Positions 17,176 to 25,693 of a DNA stretch of 64,000 bases are shown piece by piece (the stretch's first letter is position 1; the number at the start of each line of letters is the position of its first letter). The DNA is taken from assembly GCF_009857505.1 (NCBI RefSeq), contig NZ_WWCP01000030.1, positions 1 through 64,000 of the forward strand. The letters are read 5' to 3'. Below the pieces are notes generated by a model, which saw nothing but the letters and a program-made list of their open reading frames with translations, did no database searches and was not told where the DNA came from. The DNA comes from Duganella lactea (GTDB taxonomy: Bacteria > Pseudomonadota > Gammaproteobacteria > Burkholderiales > Burkholderiaceae_D). The position numbers and the translations under genes were made by a program.

Positions 17176-17955
17176 ATGTATATCGACTCCCATTGCCACA
17201 TCAATTTCCCGGAGCTGGCCGCGCGCATGCCCGAGATTCTCGCCAAGATGGCCGACAACCGCGTGACCCACGCCTTGTGCGTGTCGGTCGACCTGCCGGA
17301 TTTCCCGCAGGTGCTGGCGCTGGCGCATCAGTATCCGCACATCTACGCGTCGGTCGGCGTGCATCCGGATTATGAGGACACGCCCGAACCGTCGGTCGAG
17401 CAGCTGGTGCAGCTGGCGGACGACCCGAAAATCATCGCCATCGGCGAGACCGGGCTGGATTACTACCGCCTCGAAGGCGATCTGGAATGGCAGCGCGAGC
17501 GTTTCCGCACGCACATCAAGGCCTCGCGCATCACCCGCAAGCCGCTGATTATTCATACCCGCAGCGCCAGCGAGGACACCATCCGCATCATGCGGGAAGA
17601 GGGCGCCGGCACGGACGCCGGTGGCGTGGCCGGCGTCATGCATTGCTTTACCGAGTCGCTGGAGGTGGCGAAGGCGGCGATCGAGATGGGCTTTTATATC
17701 TCGTTCTCCGGTATCGTGACATTCAAGAGCGCCAAGGAGTTGCAGGCGGTGGCGCTGGAACTGCCGCTGGAACGCATCCTCATCGAGACCGATGCGCCTT
17801 ATCTGGCGCCGGTACCGTACCGCGGCAGGATGAATGAGCCTGGCTTTGTGGCCCATGTGGCGGAGTTTATCGCCAAGCTGAAGGGCGTGTCGGTGGAAGA
17901 CGTCGCGGCGCAGACCACGGCCAACTTCCGCAAGCTGTTCAGTGTGCCGGCATGA
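17176..17955 (+). CDS. tatD: TatD family metal-dependent hydrolase
   Basis: The 259-residue TIM-barrel hydrolase has the metal ligands in DSHCH at residues 4-8, GETGLDYYR, the IIHTR histidine, MHCFTES and the final ETDAPYLAP aspartate. TatD proteins are 3'-5' nucleases for DNA and RNA. An upstream in-frame start at 17113 was rejected because the family begins at MYIDSHCH. The 3' end overlaps the ankyrin gene by 4 bp. Confidence 0.94.
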   Translation: MYIDSHCHINFPELAARMPEILAKMADNRVTHALCVSVDLPDFPQVLALAHQYPHIYASVGVHPDYEDTPEPSVEQLVQLADDPKIIAIGETGLDYYRLEGDLEWQRERFRTHIKASRITRKPLIIHTRSASEDTIRIMREEGAGTDAGGVAGVMHCFTESLEVAKAAIEMGFYISFSGIVTFKSAKELQAVALELPLERILIETDAPYLAPVPYRGRMNEPGFVAHVAEFIAKLKGVSVEDVAAQTTANFRKLFSVPA

Positions 17956-18608
17956 TGACGCGCCGGCTGGTCATGTTGGCTCTGGCGGCCGCGGTGGCGC
18001 TGCCATCGTGGGCCGCCCAGCAGACCGATGACGAAGTGGACTTCATCCGCGCGGCGCAGCTGGACGGGGTAGACCGGGTGAAGAAAGCCCTGTCGCGCGG
18101 CGTCAATCCGAACACGCGCGACTCCAACGGCGAAACCGGCCTGATCATCGCCATGCGCTACGAATCGTTGAAGGTCGCCCGCCTGCTGATGGATACGCCC
18201 GGCATCGACCTCGAAGCCAAGGCGCCCAACGGCAACACCGCGCTGATGATGGCGGCCTTCCGCAACAACCGGGCGGCCGTGATGGACTTGCTGAATCACG
18301 GCGCGCAGGTTAATCAAAAAGGCTGGACGGCATTACATTACGCCGCCGCGGCCGGCAGCGTCGAGATCACCTCGTTGCTGTTGGAAAAGCACGCCTACAT
18401 CGACGCCGAAACGCCGACCGGCATGACGCCGCTGATGATCGCCGCCCGCGAGGGCCAGGAAGACGTCGTCGGCCTGCTGCTGGTGGAGGGCGCCGACGCC
18501 ATGCTGCAAGACCGCGGCTTCCACCTCACCGCCGCCGGCTTCGCCCTCAAGGCCGAAAAGCCCTGGATCGCCAAGAGCATCAACGCCTTCCTGGCGAAAA
18601 AACAGTAA
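17952..18608 (+). CDS. Exported ankyrin-repeat protein
   Basis: The 218-residue protein has a signal peptide (RLVMLALAAAVALPSWAA, cut near residue 22) and four to five ankyrin repeats visible as NGETGLIIAMRYE, NGNTALMMAAFRN, KGWTALHYAAAAG and TGMTPLMIAAREG. It is likely periplasmic and mediates protein contacts. It overlaps tatD by an ATGA. A second ATG immediately follows the first. It converges on the DUF3300 gene with a 2-bp gap. Confidence 0.88.
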   Translation: MMTRRLVMLALAAAVALPSWAAQQTDDEVDFIRAAQLDGVDRVKKALSRGVNPNTRDSNGETGLIIAMRYESLKVARLLMDTPGIDLEAKAPNGNTALMMAAFRNNRAAVMDLLNHGAQVNQKGWTALHYAAAAGSVEITSLLLEKHAYIDAETPTGMTPLMIAAREGQEDVVGLLLVEGADAMLQDRGFHLTAAGFALKAEKPWIAKSINAFLAKKQ

Positions 18609-18610
18609 GC

Positions 18611-20239
18611 TTAGCCGTGTTTCGGCTCGCCTTCATGCTTGCCATGGCCGGGCTCATGCTGCGCGTGCCTTTCCTCGTGCCGCGCAGCCTGGGCTGGGTG
18701 TGGATGCTCCTGATGCGCCATCATTCTGTCGTGCTGCGGTTGCATATGCGCTGGCGGCATTGATGGGGCTGGCTTAAAGGCGACCGGCTGCGATGGCGCT
18801 TGCACCTGCGTGTGCAGACGAGCCTGTTCGCGCGGTTGATCGCGCGGTTGATCGTGTGGCTGATCGCGGAACTGGTCGCGGAACTGGTCGTGTTGCTGCG
18901 GATGGAACGCGGGTGCCGGCGCCATGCTGCTGGCCAGACTGCGCTCCACGGCAGGGTGTTCATGCGGTACCGCGGCTGGCTGCACCGCTGACTGCTTGTG
19001 CGCAAGCATCGGCCGTTCCTGCCTGAACGACGGCTGGGCTGGCGCGGTCTCGGCATGTCGCATCTGCGGTGCGGCCTGGTGTGGCGGCGCAAACGCACTG
19101 GCCGCTAAAGGACGCGCACCGGCCGCCATGTCGCGCGGGGTGAAATGCGGCATGCTCATCATCCTGTTAGCCTGCTGCGCAGGCAAGGGCGCTGCTGCGG
19201 GGGCGACATTGATATTGCGGTTGTGATTATCAATGTTGTTGGTCACGCGGTAGTTGTTATTCGTGACGTTCACATTATTGTTCACATTATTAACGCGGTT
19301 CACCACCGACACCGATTTGGTGACGTAGGTATTATTGTTGTACACCACCGCCGGCGGGCGCCAGCCCCCGCCATAGCCAGGATGCGGCATTGGGCTGCCC
19401 CAATCGACGCCCCAGGCATTCCAGCCCCAGCTTGAATGATGATCCACCATCGCGCCGACCAGCACGCCCACGCCGAAGGAAATGGCGCCGGTGGTCACCA
19501 GATCCTGGTGCGTATAGACCGGTTCACGATACACCCAGCCAGGGTAGACGGCGACCGGCGCGCCGTAGACCACGGCCGGGTTGTAGTGCGGCACATAGAC
19601 CACGTCCGGCTCGGCCGGCTCGATGATGATGGTGGTCTTCGGCGGCATCACGATCCGATGCGGTTCGGGATCGACCACGGTCACCGACATCTCCTGCGGC
19701 GGCGCCGCGCGCTCACGCGTCGACACGATCAGATGCTGCGAACTCTTCAGCGTGCCCGCTTGCTGCGCGCGCTGGCGCAGCACCTGAATCGCGTTCATTA
19801 CGTCGGTGGGGTCGTTGGCGTAGGCTTGGCCGAGCGAGGTGGTCCATTGAATGTTGCCCGCCATCTGGTCGAGAACACTCGGAAAGGCGGTCAGCCCCTT
19901 GACGCTGACATCCCAGGGCTGATTGGCCTCGGCGCTTTGCAGCGCGTCGCCTTTCAGCGTTGGATTTTGCGCCAGCCATTGATCTGCCGCGCTGATCTGC
20001 GCCGGATACGTGGCGCCGGCCAGCACCTGGCCGAGCAGTTTATCGGGGAACAGCGCGATCGGCGCGACCATCTGCGACAGTTGCTCGGCGGTGGGCGGCG
20101 TGTACGGCGCCGGCGATGCGGTCGCCAACGGCGCGCTGCTTTGCTGCTGCGTGTCAGGGGTTTTGTTGCAGCCACTCAGCATGCCAAGCAGCAGGGATGA
20201 CGAGACCACCATCGTCAGGGTTTTTGCAGGCACTCGCAT
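18611..20239 (-). CDS. DUF3300 lipoprotein with low-complexity tail
   Basis: The 542-residue protein has a lipoprotein signal with lipobox LSGC (Cys24), a conserved DUF3300 domain at about residues 45-290 (QMVAPIALFPDKLLGQVLAG, VVYVPHYNPAVVYG), an Asn-rich middle (NNVNVTNNN) and a long Pro/His/Gln-rich tail ending in HGKHEGEPKHG. DUF3300 proteins are exported and of unknown function. The tail includes a tandem four-residue repeat. The His-rich C-terminus could bind metal; this is speculation. The ATG follows GAGGTCC. Confidence 0.85.
   Translation of the reverse strand: MRVPAKTLTMVVSSSLLLGMLSGCNKTPDTQQQSSAPLATASPAPYTPPTAEQLSQMVAPIALFPDKLLGQVLAGATYPAQISAADQWLAQNPTLKGDALQSAEANQPWDVSVKGLTAFPSVLDQMAGNIQWTTSLGQAYANDPTDVMNAIQVLRQRAQQAGTLKSSQHLIVSTRERAAPPQEMSVTVVDPEPHRIVMPPKTTIIIEPAEPDVVYVPHYNPAVVYGAPVAVYPGWVYREPVYTHQDLVTTGAISFGVGVLVGAMVDHHSSWGWNAWGVDWGSPMPHPGYGGGWRPPAVVYNNNTYVTKSVSVVNRVNNVNNNVNVTNNNYRVTNNIDNHNRNINVAPAAAPLPAQQANRMMSMPHFTPRDMAAGARPLAASAFAPPHQAAPQMRHAETAPAQPSFRQERPMLAHKQSAVQPAAVPHEHPAVERSLASSMAPAPAFHPQQHDQFRDQFRDQPHDQPRDQPREQARLHTQVQAPSQPVAFKPAPSMPPAHMQPQHDRMMAHQEHPHPAQAARHEERHAQHEPGHGKHEGEPKHG
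18829..18900. repeat. Six 12-bp tandem units inside the DUF3300 gene
   Basis: The plus strand shows CGCGCGGTTGAT twice, CGTGTGGCTGAT, CGCGGAACTGGT twice and a sixth related unit, all in phase. On the coding strand they encode four-residue RDQP, RDQF or HDQP units. Confidence 0.8.
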
Positions 20240-20326
20240 TATAGGACCTCATCATTGCATCGGACATGAACCTAGATTAGCAGGGGTTCGCTGCCGAAGC
20301 TGTTACCTGTTGTAACGTGCGAGGGG

Positions 20327-21127
20327 TCAACAGCCGAGTTGCTGCAGAAAGCGGTCAATCCGCTCAAAGCTGGCCGATGGCGCGCTCAGATGCGGGCAAT
20401 GGCCGACGTTGTCGATCACCGCCAGCTGGCTGTTGGCCAGGTGGGCATGCAGGTACTCGCCGACCTCGCGCGGGGCGATCAGGTCGTCGCTGCATTGCAG
20501 GATCAGCGCCGGCACGGTGGACTTGGCCAGGTCCGCGCGGTGGTCGGCGGTAAAGGTGACGCGGGCGAAGTGGCGGGTAATCTCCGGATCGTTGCGCTGG
20601 AAGCGGGCCAGCAGCTCTTTGGACAAGATCGGATGCGGCGCGCCCATGATGGCCGGCGCCATGCGCTTGACCCAGCCATCGTAATCGACCTCCATCAGTT
20701 GCAGCAGGCCGTCGATATCTTCCGGATTGTAGCCGCCAACGTAGTCGCCATCGTTGATGTAGCTGGCCGACGGCCCGACCATGATCTGCGCGCGGAACTT
20801 CTCCGGCGACATGATGGACGCCAGCATGCCGATCATCGCGCTGACCGAGTGCCCGACAAACACCACCGGCGCCTTCGCATACAGATCGATCACATCCAGA
20901 ATATCTTCCGCATGGCCATGCAGTGTGCTGTACTTGTCGCGGTCGTAGGCGCTCAAGTCCGAACCGCCGCTGCCGACCAGATCGAGCAGCACCACCCGAT
21001 AGCGGCCCAGCAAAGATGGATAGATGAAGCGCCACATCTGCTGGTCGCAGCCGTAACCGTGAACGAACATGACGGTTGCCGGACCATCGCCGTGGCAGTG
21101 AACATTGTTGCGGTACTGGATAGACAT
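20327..21127 (-). CDS. RsbQ-like alpha/beta hydrolase
   Basis: The 266-residue hydrolase closely follows Bacillus RsbQ and the KAI2/D14 receptor-like group: VHGYGCDQQMW, the nucleophile Ser94 in VGHSVSAMIG, the Asp in CSDDLIAP and the His in VGHCPHLSAP. RsbQ activates a PAS-domain phosphatase in Bacillus by hydrolysing an unknown small ligand. No PAS or phosphatase partner is adjacent here; the gene stands alone between a DUF3300 gene and a divergent methyltransferase gene. The ligand and role are therefore open. Confidence 0.85.
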   Translation of the reverse strand: MSIQYRNNVHCHGDGPATVMFVHGYGCDQQMWRFIYPSLLGRYRVVLLDLVGSGGSDLSAYDRDKYSTLHGHAEDILDVIDLYAKAPVVFVGHSVSAMIGMLASIMSPEKFRAQIMVGPSASYINDGDYVGGYNPEDIDGLLQLMEVDYDGWVKRMAPAIMGAPHPILSKELLARFQRNDPEITRHFARVTFTADHRADLAKSTVPALILQCSDDLIAPREVGEYLHAHLANSQLAVIDNVGHCPHLSAPSASFERIDRFLQQLGC

Positions 21128-21279
21128 TGCTGCTCCGAATCAAGGGAGAACTACTGTAAACGCAATGATGGCAAACGCGCAACTGCTGAGAATTGGAGGG
21201 TGTTTGTTCCCCAGTTCACCGCATCGTGTAGCGGCAATCTTAACGATAATGGCCCCAGTGCATCAACCAAGGACCCGCC

Positions 21280-22203
21280 ATGCTGAACGAACGCGAAATC
21301 GAGAGCTGCTATCTGGGGCAGTTCATTCCTCTCCACTACCATCACAACATGCTGATGGATCAGAACCGCATGCACGGGTTCAAGTCCGCCATCGACTACG
21401 CCGTCAAGCCAGGCGCCAAGGTGCTGGAACTGGGCGGCGGCACCGGCGTGCTGTCTTGGTTCGCGGCGGCCAAGGCCTCCAAGGTGTACTGCGTCGAGTT
21501 CAATCCGGACATGGTGAGGGAAGCGCGCAAATTCCTGGCAATGAATCCGAACGGCGAAAAAGTCGAGGTGGTCCACGCCGACGCCTTCGAATACCTGCCG
21601 CCGGAGCCGGTGGACGTGGTGATCTGCGAGATGATCCACGTCGGCATGCTGCGCGAGAAGCAGGTGGAGGTGATCGAATCGTTCAAGCGCCGCTATACCG
21701 AGCGCTTTGGCGGCCCGCTGCCAGTGTTCCTGCCGGAGGCGGTCATCATGGCGGTGCAGCCGCTGCAACAGGAATATGACTTCGAAGGCTTTTACGCGCC
21801 CATCGTGCAGTTCCAGGAGACCACGGTGATTTACCCCGGCACGGTGGAAGCGGCGCCGCCGGCCGTCTACAGCATCATCGATTTTAACCAGCCGAATGAG
21901 CTGACGTACGCCTGGCAAGGGAAGTTCGTGGTCGAACGCAACGGCGAGATCAACGCCTTGCGCTTCGTCACCAAGAACATTCTGGCGGTGGTGCAGGAGC
22001 GGTCGACCACGATCGACTGGCTGAACCACTACATGACGCTGCCGCTGGCGACGCCGGTCAAGGCGCGCGAGGGCGACGTGCTGCAAGTGAGCTTCCAGTA
22101 CCGTGCCGGTGGCGCCATCGCCGCGCTGCAGGCGTCGCTGACGGCCGAAGTGTTGTACCAAGCCGTGCCGCAAACGGCGCCGGCGGTTCCCGTGTTCGCA
22201 TAA
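21280..22203 (+). CDS. Class I SAM-dependent methyltransferase, PRMT-like
   Basis: The 307-residue protein has the SAM motif I VLELGGGTGVLS (48-59), the acidic post-I strand VYCVEFN and a loop ICEMIHVGMLREKQ at about 120-133 that resembles the double-E loop of arginine methyltransferases. A C-terminal half rich in beta strands also fits a PRMT barrel. Bacterial PRMT-like enzymes are sparsely characterised, and the substrate is unknown. It is divergent from the RsbQ-like gene and followed by a small orphan gene 55 bp downstream. Confidence 0.78.
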   Translation: MLNEREIESCYLGQFIPLHYHHNMLMDQNRMHGFKSAIDYAVKPGAKVLELGGGTGVLSWFAAAKASKVYCVEFNPDMVREARKFLAMNPNGEKVEVVHADAFEYLPPEPVDVVICEMIHVGMLREKQVEVIESFKRRYTERFGGPLPVFLPEAVIMAVQPLQQEYDFEGFYAPIVQFQETTVIYPGTVEAAPPAVYSIIDFNQPNELTYAWQGKFVVERNGEINALRFVTKNILAVVQERSTTIDWLNHYMTLPLATPVKAREGDVLQVSFQYRAGGAIAALQASLTAEVLYQAVPQTAPAVPVFA

Positions 22204-22258
22204 AAAACTCCCACGGCGGTCGTTCTGGCGCGTATATTTCGTCTTTTGAGAAAGAAAG

Positions 22259-22510
22259 ATGATGAGCCAGACCGACCAACGCTACCTGATCCAGCAAAAC
22301 AAGATCGCCGACGGCGACAACAAACCGCCCGTGTTCGCCAAAGTCATGCGCAGCAAGGAGGGGGTGTTTGAGGGCGTGTCCTTCATCAAGTCCAAGGACA
22401 AGGCCTCCGTCCTGACCATCGAGCAGGCCAACGAGGCGATCGCCTGGGCGACCAGGAAAAAGCCCAACGCCAAAGAGTACGTCACCAAGATTATTTGCCT
22501 GGGCCAGTAG
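22259..22510 (+). CDS. Small protein of unknown function (83 aa)
   Basis: I do not recognise this 83-residue protein. It is soluble, with no signal or membrane segment, and has balanced charge with a conserved-looking core FAKVMRSKEGVFEGVSF and a Lys-rich end. It starts at a double ATG behind GAGAAAGAAAG, has codon use like its neighbours and sits on the same strand after the methyltransferase gene. It could be the substrate or partner of that enzyme, but nothing proves this. Confidence 0.6.
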   Translation: MMSQTDQRYLIQQNKIADGDNKPPVFAKVMRSKEGVFEGVSFIKSKDKASVLTIEQANEAIAWATRKKPNAKEYVTKIICLGQ

Positions 22511-22538
22511 CGGGCGCAGGATCGCCGCACGAGGCGAG

Positions 22539-24791
22539 TTAATGTAGGCCAAGATCGACATAGCTGCCGTGACGCCATTTGATGATGATCGGCTCGCCGG
22601 CATCCGCGATCGACTCGTCGCTGACAGGACGTCCCGACCCGTAGTTAATCTGCATATCCGGCTGTTTAGGAACACCGATTACCGCGATGATCCGACTGCC
22701 GGCTCCGAGCAGACGGGCGGTCAGTGTCTGACTTGAAAAGGTAAGCGTGGTGGGCTGTCCCGGACGCAAAAGGTGACGCGTGCCGCGGTCCCTCATATGG
22801 CTTGCCCTGCCCAGATAGGATGCCAACGGCAGAAATTTGCCATCGCGACGTTTTTCGAAGAATTCGACCACCAAGTCGAAATCCCGTTTATTTGTGATGA
22901 CGTCAAATCTCACATGAAACAGTCCATTGACCTCGACCGGTTCCGGCAACGGTGCGGTCGTGAAAACCAAGGCATTGCGGATATCGGGTTTATCAGCCGG
23001 AATGTCCAGGTCAACATCGCTCCGATCGGTCATATCGACGCGCAGTTCGGGCGCTGAGCCGGCAGTCGGTGCCGTGCTGCCAAACAGAAGATCGTCCCCT
23101 TGGCGCTCGCCGGTCAGATACAGGCGCTGGCGGCGATCGGCCATCGCCGCCAGGTTGGAGAGATGGCGCCAGCGGTTTGCCCCCATCACCTGAAAATTGA
23201 TACGGTCGCGCAGGATCTCGGGCAGCGGCGCGCCATGAAACACATGGTCGAACCATTTCAAGCGAATGTCCTGAAGGTCCACCATCGCCGCGCGATCAAC
23301 GTCGTACCCGGCGACCGTCGGAAGCACGCCCGTCTGCATGGCCGTATGATGATAGGGGCCAACGAGCAGTCGGTGGTCGGCGGACGGGCGATAGCGATAG
23401 TGCTGTTGCAGATAGTAGAGCGCGCCTACCAGGCCGCCGTCATAATAGCCCGCCTCGACGAACACCGGAATGTCGATCTTTGCAAACTCTTCCCCGTAAG
23501 GGATCAGGCGCTGCCAATAAGCGTCGTAGGTTGGATGTCTCAGCCAGGTGTCGAAGACCGGGTTCGGCGTCCCATCAATGTGATCGAGATCACGGTAGGG
23601 ACGTCCGCTAAGATACCAGTTGCGATTGAGTTGGTTCCAACGACTGCGGTCGCCATAAGTCCGGTCATCGAGGCCTTTGCTGTTTGTCGTGTAGAAAGTC
23701 CACGGGTAGATGAAATTTTTGAAAATGTTGCCCTGCATCGGAGCGTCGATGCCGGGCGCGTTGCTGGCGTTGGTGGCGATCGCCTTTAGCGCAGGGGGAC
23801 GTTGCTTGACTGCAGCCCATTGGGTGGAGGCATTGTAGCTGCCGCTGAACATCCCGACCCGACCATCGCTCCATGGCTGACGCGCCAGCCAATTGATAAC
23901 GGCGGCCGCATCCGCGCCGTCATGCTCGTAGGGGACGGCAGTGCCCGGGCTCCGGCCTTTGCCACGTGTATACGCCACCGCACCGGCATAGCCGTGTGCA
24001 GCCATCTTGACTGCATCGGCAAAGCTCCAGGCGTCGTTAGCGTAGATCGTGAAATTGAGCAGTGCGACCCGCTTGGTCCCGGCCGGTTCGCGCGGGCGCA
24101 CAGTCATCGCAGCGATCTGCGCGCCGTCCGGTGTCGTGATCAGCAGGCGATCATCGATGATGAAGCGCCGTTCCGCATCCGCGCGAATTAAGGGCGCGGA
24201 CGCGGGAGTCAGGCGCTGCCATGCGAGCAGCGCCTGATGGGACGCAATGACGTCGGCTGCGGTCGCGCAGGCGCGTAAAGGGCGATCGGCGCAGGCTTTC
24301 AAGCCTGCGTCGTATGTTGCCTGAAGCCGGTCGAGGTTGGCGCTGTATTCAGGCAATATGTCGGCCATCCGCTTGTTTGGCAGGCTGCCGTAAAATGTGT
24401 CGAAAGCGCGTTTCAATGCGCCCGGCGCATCCATTCCCCGCGATTCATCACGGCGGAATTGCACATAAATTCGCCAGGGAACCAGCGCATTCGCCATCTT
24501 GGGCCGTTCAGGCCGGTAAAGACCTTGCAGCCGCTCGATCGTGCGTTCGGCATCTTCGAAGCGCCCGGCCGCTATCTGTAGCAGATAGCGGGTGGATAGC
24601 TCTGCCGGAACGCTCGCTGTCCTGTAGCGTTCAAGCAGCGACGTGGCCAAGCTCGCCTCGTCGTCGCCCGCACCGTCTGGCGAACCCGTGCTGCCTCCGC
24701 TCGCGCCGGGAGCCATGTCCACTTTTGCTGGTGCGGTAGTTGAGACAGCGATCATCGCCACACAAGCCGCGAGGGTCAGTCGTATCGTCAT
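22539..24791 (-). CDS. CocE/NonD family hydrolase (S15 peptidase-like), exported
   Basis: The 750-residue protein has a cleavable signal peptide, an N-terminal helical region and an X-Pro dipeptidyl-peptidase/CocE catalytic domain: GRVGMFSGSYNAS with the nucleophilic Ser in GSY, followed by the C-terminal beta-sandwich (WRHGSYVDLGLH at the end). Such enzymes cleave acyl esters or amides or proline dipeptides. The catalytic Ser sits in a GxSxG-like rather than strict GxSYxG context. Its start overlaps the MarR gene stop by 4 bp (ATGA), so the two are co-expressed. Confidence 0.88.
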   Translation of the reverse strand: MTIRLTLAACVAMIAVSTTAPAKVDMAPGASGGSTGSPDGAGDDEASLATSLLERYRTASVPAELSTRYLLQIAAGRFEDAERTIERLQGLYRPERPKMANALVPWRIYVQFRRDESRGMDAPGALKRAFDTFYGSLPNKRMADILPEYSANLDRLQATYDAGLKACADRPLRACATAADVIASHQALLAWQRLTPASAPLIRADAERRFIIDDRLLITTPDGAQIAAMTVRPREPAGTKRVALLNFTIYANDAWSFADAVKMAAHGYAGAVAYTRGKGRSPGTAVPYEHDGADAAAVINWLARQPWSDGRVGMFSGSYNASTQWAAVKQRPPALKAIATNASNAPGIDAPMQGNIFKNFIYPWTFYTTNSKGLDDRTYGDRSRWNQLNRNWYLSGRPYRDLDHIDGTPNPVFDTWLRHPTYDAYWQRLIPYGEEFAKIDIPVFVEAGYYDGGLVGALYYLQQHYRYRPSADHRLLVGPYHHTAMQTGVLPTVAGYDVDRAAMVDLQDIRLKWFDHVFHGAPLPEILRDRINFQVMGANRWRHLSNLAAMADRRQRLYLTGERQGDDLLFGSTAPTAGSAPELRVDMTDRSDVDLDIPADKPDIRNALVFTTAPLPEPVEVNGLFHVRFDVITNKRDFDLVVEFFEKRRDGKFLPLASYLGRASHMRDRGTRHLLRPGQPTTLTFSSQTLTARLLGAGSRIIAVIGVPKQPDMQINYGSGRPVSDESIADAGEPIIIKWRHGSYVDLGLH

Positions 24792-25294
24792 CGGTCGTCC
24801 TCACCGACAGACTTTGCAATTTCGGTCATTCGGGCTATGTATGATCGGTCGTTAAGTATCGCCTCCAGGCGCCCCAGTCGTTCCCACAAGTCATCACCGA
24901 GCTCCGCCGACAAACGGCGCACCACCTCTTCGTTGACCGATCTGGCATGATGGATCGCGGGCATGGTCGCAGCCCCTTTGACGGTCAGGCGCAACATCGT
25001 CCTGCGGGCGTCGTTTGGATGGCGATGCCGCGCGACGAGGCCGAGCTTCTCCAATGCCTTGACCCATTGCAATGCATGGGGATGCGACTGCCGGATCAGC
25101 GCCGCCAGTTCCGTCACCGCCAACTCTCCGTGCCTGTCGAGCGCGAACATCGTCGAGTGGGTTCTCACCGGCGGTAGCGCGGGAGCGAGTTTGGTCCATT
25201 CCGTTCCCGCATCGACCATCAGGTCGGACAGGCGGCGGAGCATGTGGGGGAGGAAGGCAGGTCCGAGCGAGCGGACGAAATCGTCGTTTGGCAT
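24788..25294 (-). CDS. MarR family transcriptional regulator
   Basis: The 168-residue winged-helix regulator has LTELAALIRQSHPHALQWVKALEKLG-type recognition helices (about residues 60-90) and the RHPNDARRTMLRLT wing. It probably represses itself and the CocE hydrolase gene, in response to a phenolic or ester ligand. The ATG at 25294 was chosen over the one at 25318 because a good promoter places the transcript start at this ATG; the longer frame would include the -10 box. The mRNA would then be leaderless. Confidence 0.9.
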   Translation of the reverse strand: MPNDDFVRSLGPAFLPHMLRRLSDLMVDAGTEWTKLAPALPPVRTHSTMFALDRHGELAVTELAALIRQSHPHALQWVKALEKLGLVARHRHPNDARRTMLRLTVKGAATMPAIHHARSVNEEVVRRLSAELGDDLWERLGRLEAILNDRSYIARMTEIAKSVGEDDR

Positions 25295-25300
25295 GCATAA

Positions 25301-25329
25301 ATCATAGCAGTTTCCCATTTCGGTAGCAA
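25301..25329 (-). promoter_or_regulatory. Promoter of the MarR gene, predicted leaderless start
   Basis: On the minus strand TTGCTA (25324-25329) and TATGAT (25301-25306) are spaced by exactly 17 bp. The A of the ATG at 25294 lies 7 bases past the -10 box, the usual transcription start position, so no untranslated leader is expected. Confidence 0.65.
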
Positions 25330-25347
25330 GTTACGTAATTTATTACC
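25322..25347. promoter_or_regulatory. 26-bp palindrome, candidate MarR operator
   Basis: GGTA, 5 bases, TTACGTAA, 5 bases and TACC form a symmetric site with 16 symmetry-matched positions. It overlaps the -35 box of the MarR promoter, which is the position expected for autorepression. Confidence 0.65.
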
Positions 25348-25481
25348 GATGTTGGTTGCGGTCGGACTGCCCTGCATGGGTTCATCGCGCCATAGCCGCG
25401 CAATGCTGGACGTCATTGAGCAAGTTAGCGATAATATTTTCTTATTAGGCCAATGCCTTATCCTCTCTATCGTCACGCATC

Positions 25482-25691
25482 ATGTCGCGCATTGCCCTTA
25501 CCGATCTCACCCCACCGATGGACGTCGACAGCGTTTCGCGCCCAGTTTTAACGTTGAGTGCCGCCTTGGTATCCAAGGACTGGGAAAATGCCCGGCATCA
25601 GCACCGCAAGGCACAACTGATTTACTCCGTGCGCGGCATCCTCAACTGCGAAATCGAAGATGGCGTCTGGATCGTGCCGCCGCAGTGTGCG
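25482..25691 (+). pseudogene. AraC-family regulator, N-terminal remnant
   Basis: The first 70 codons encode the cupin-like sensor half of an AraC regulator: TLSAALVSKDWENARHQHRKAQ, then LIYSVRGILNCEIED and VWIVPPQCA, which is normally followed by VWIPGG. The frame then passes into unrelated sequence at about 25691, exactly where siderophore-receptor sequence begins in another frame. The helix-turn-helix part is missing, so the gene cannot work as a regulator. The remnant is best explained by a deletion that joined two neighbouring same-strand genes. Confidence 0.8.
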
Positions 25692-25693
25692 AA

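Noticed and set aside
18829..18900. Possible CRISPR array
   Set aside because: Units of 12 bp are contiguous with no spacers and lie inside a coding sequence in frame.
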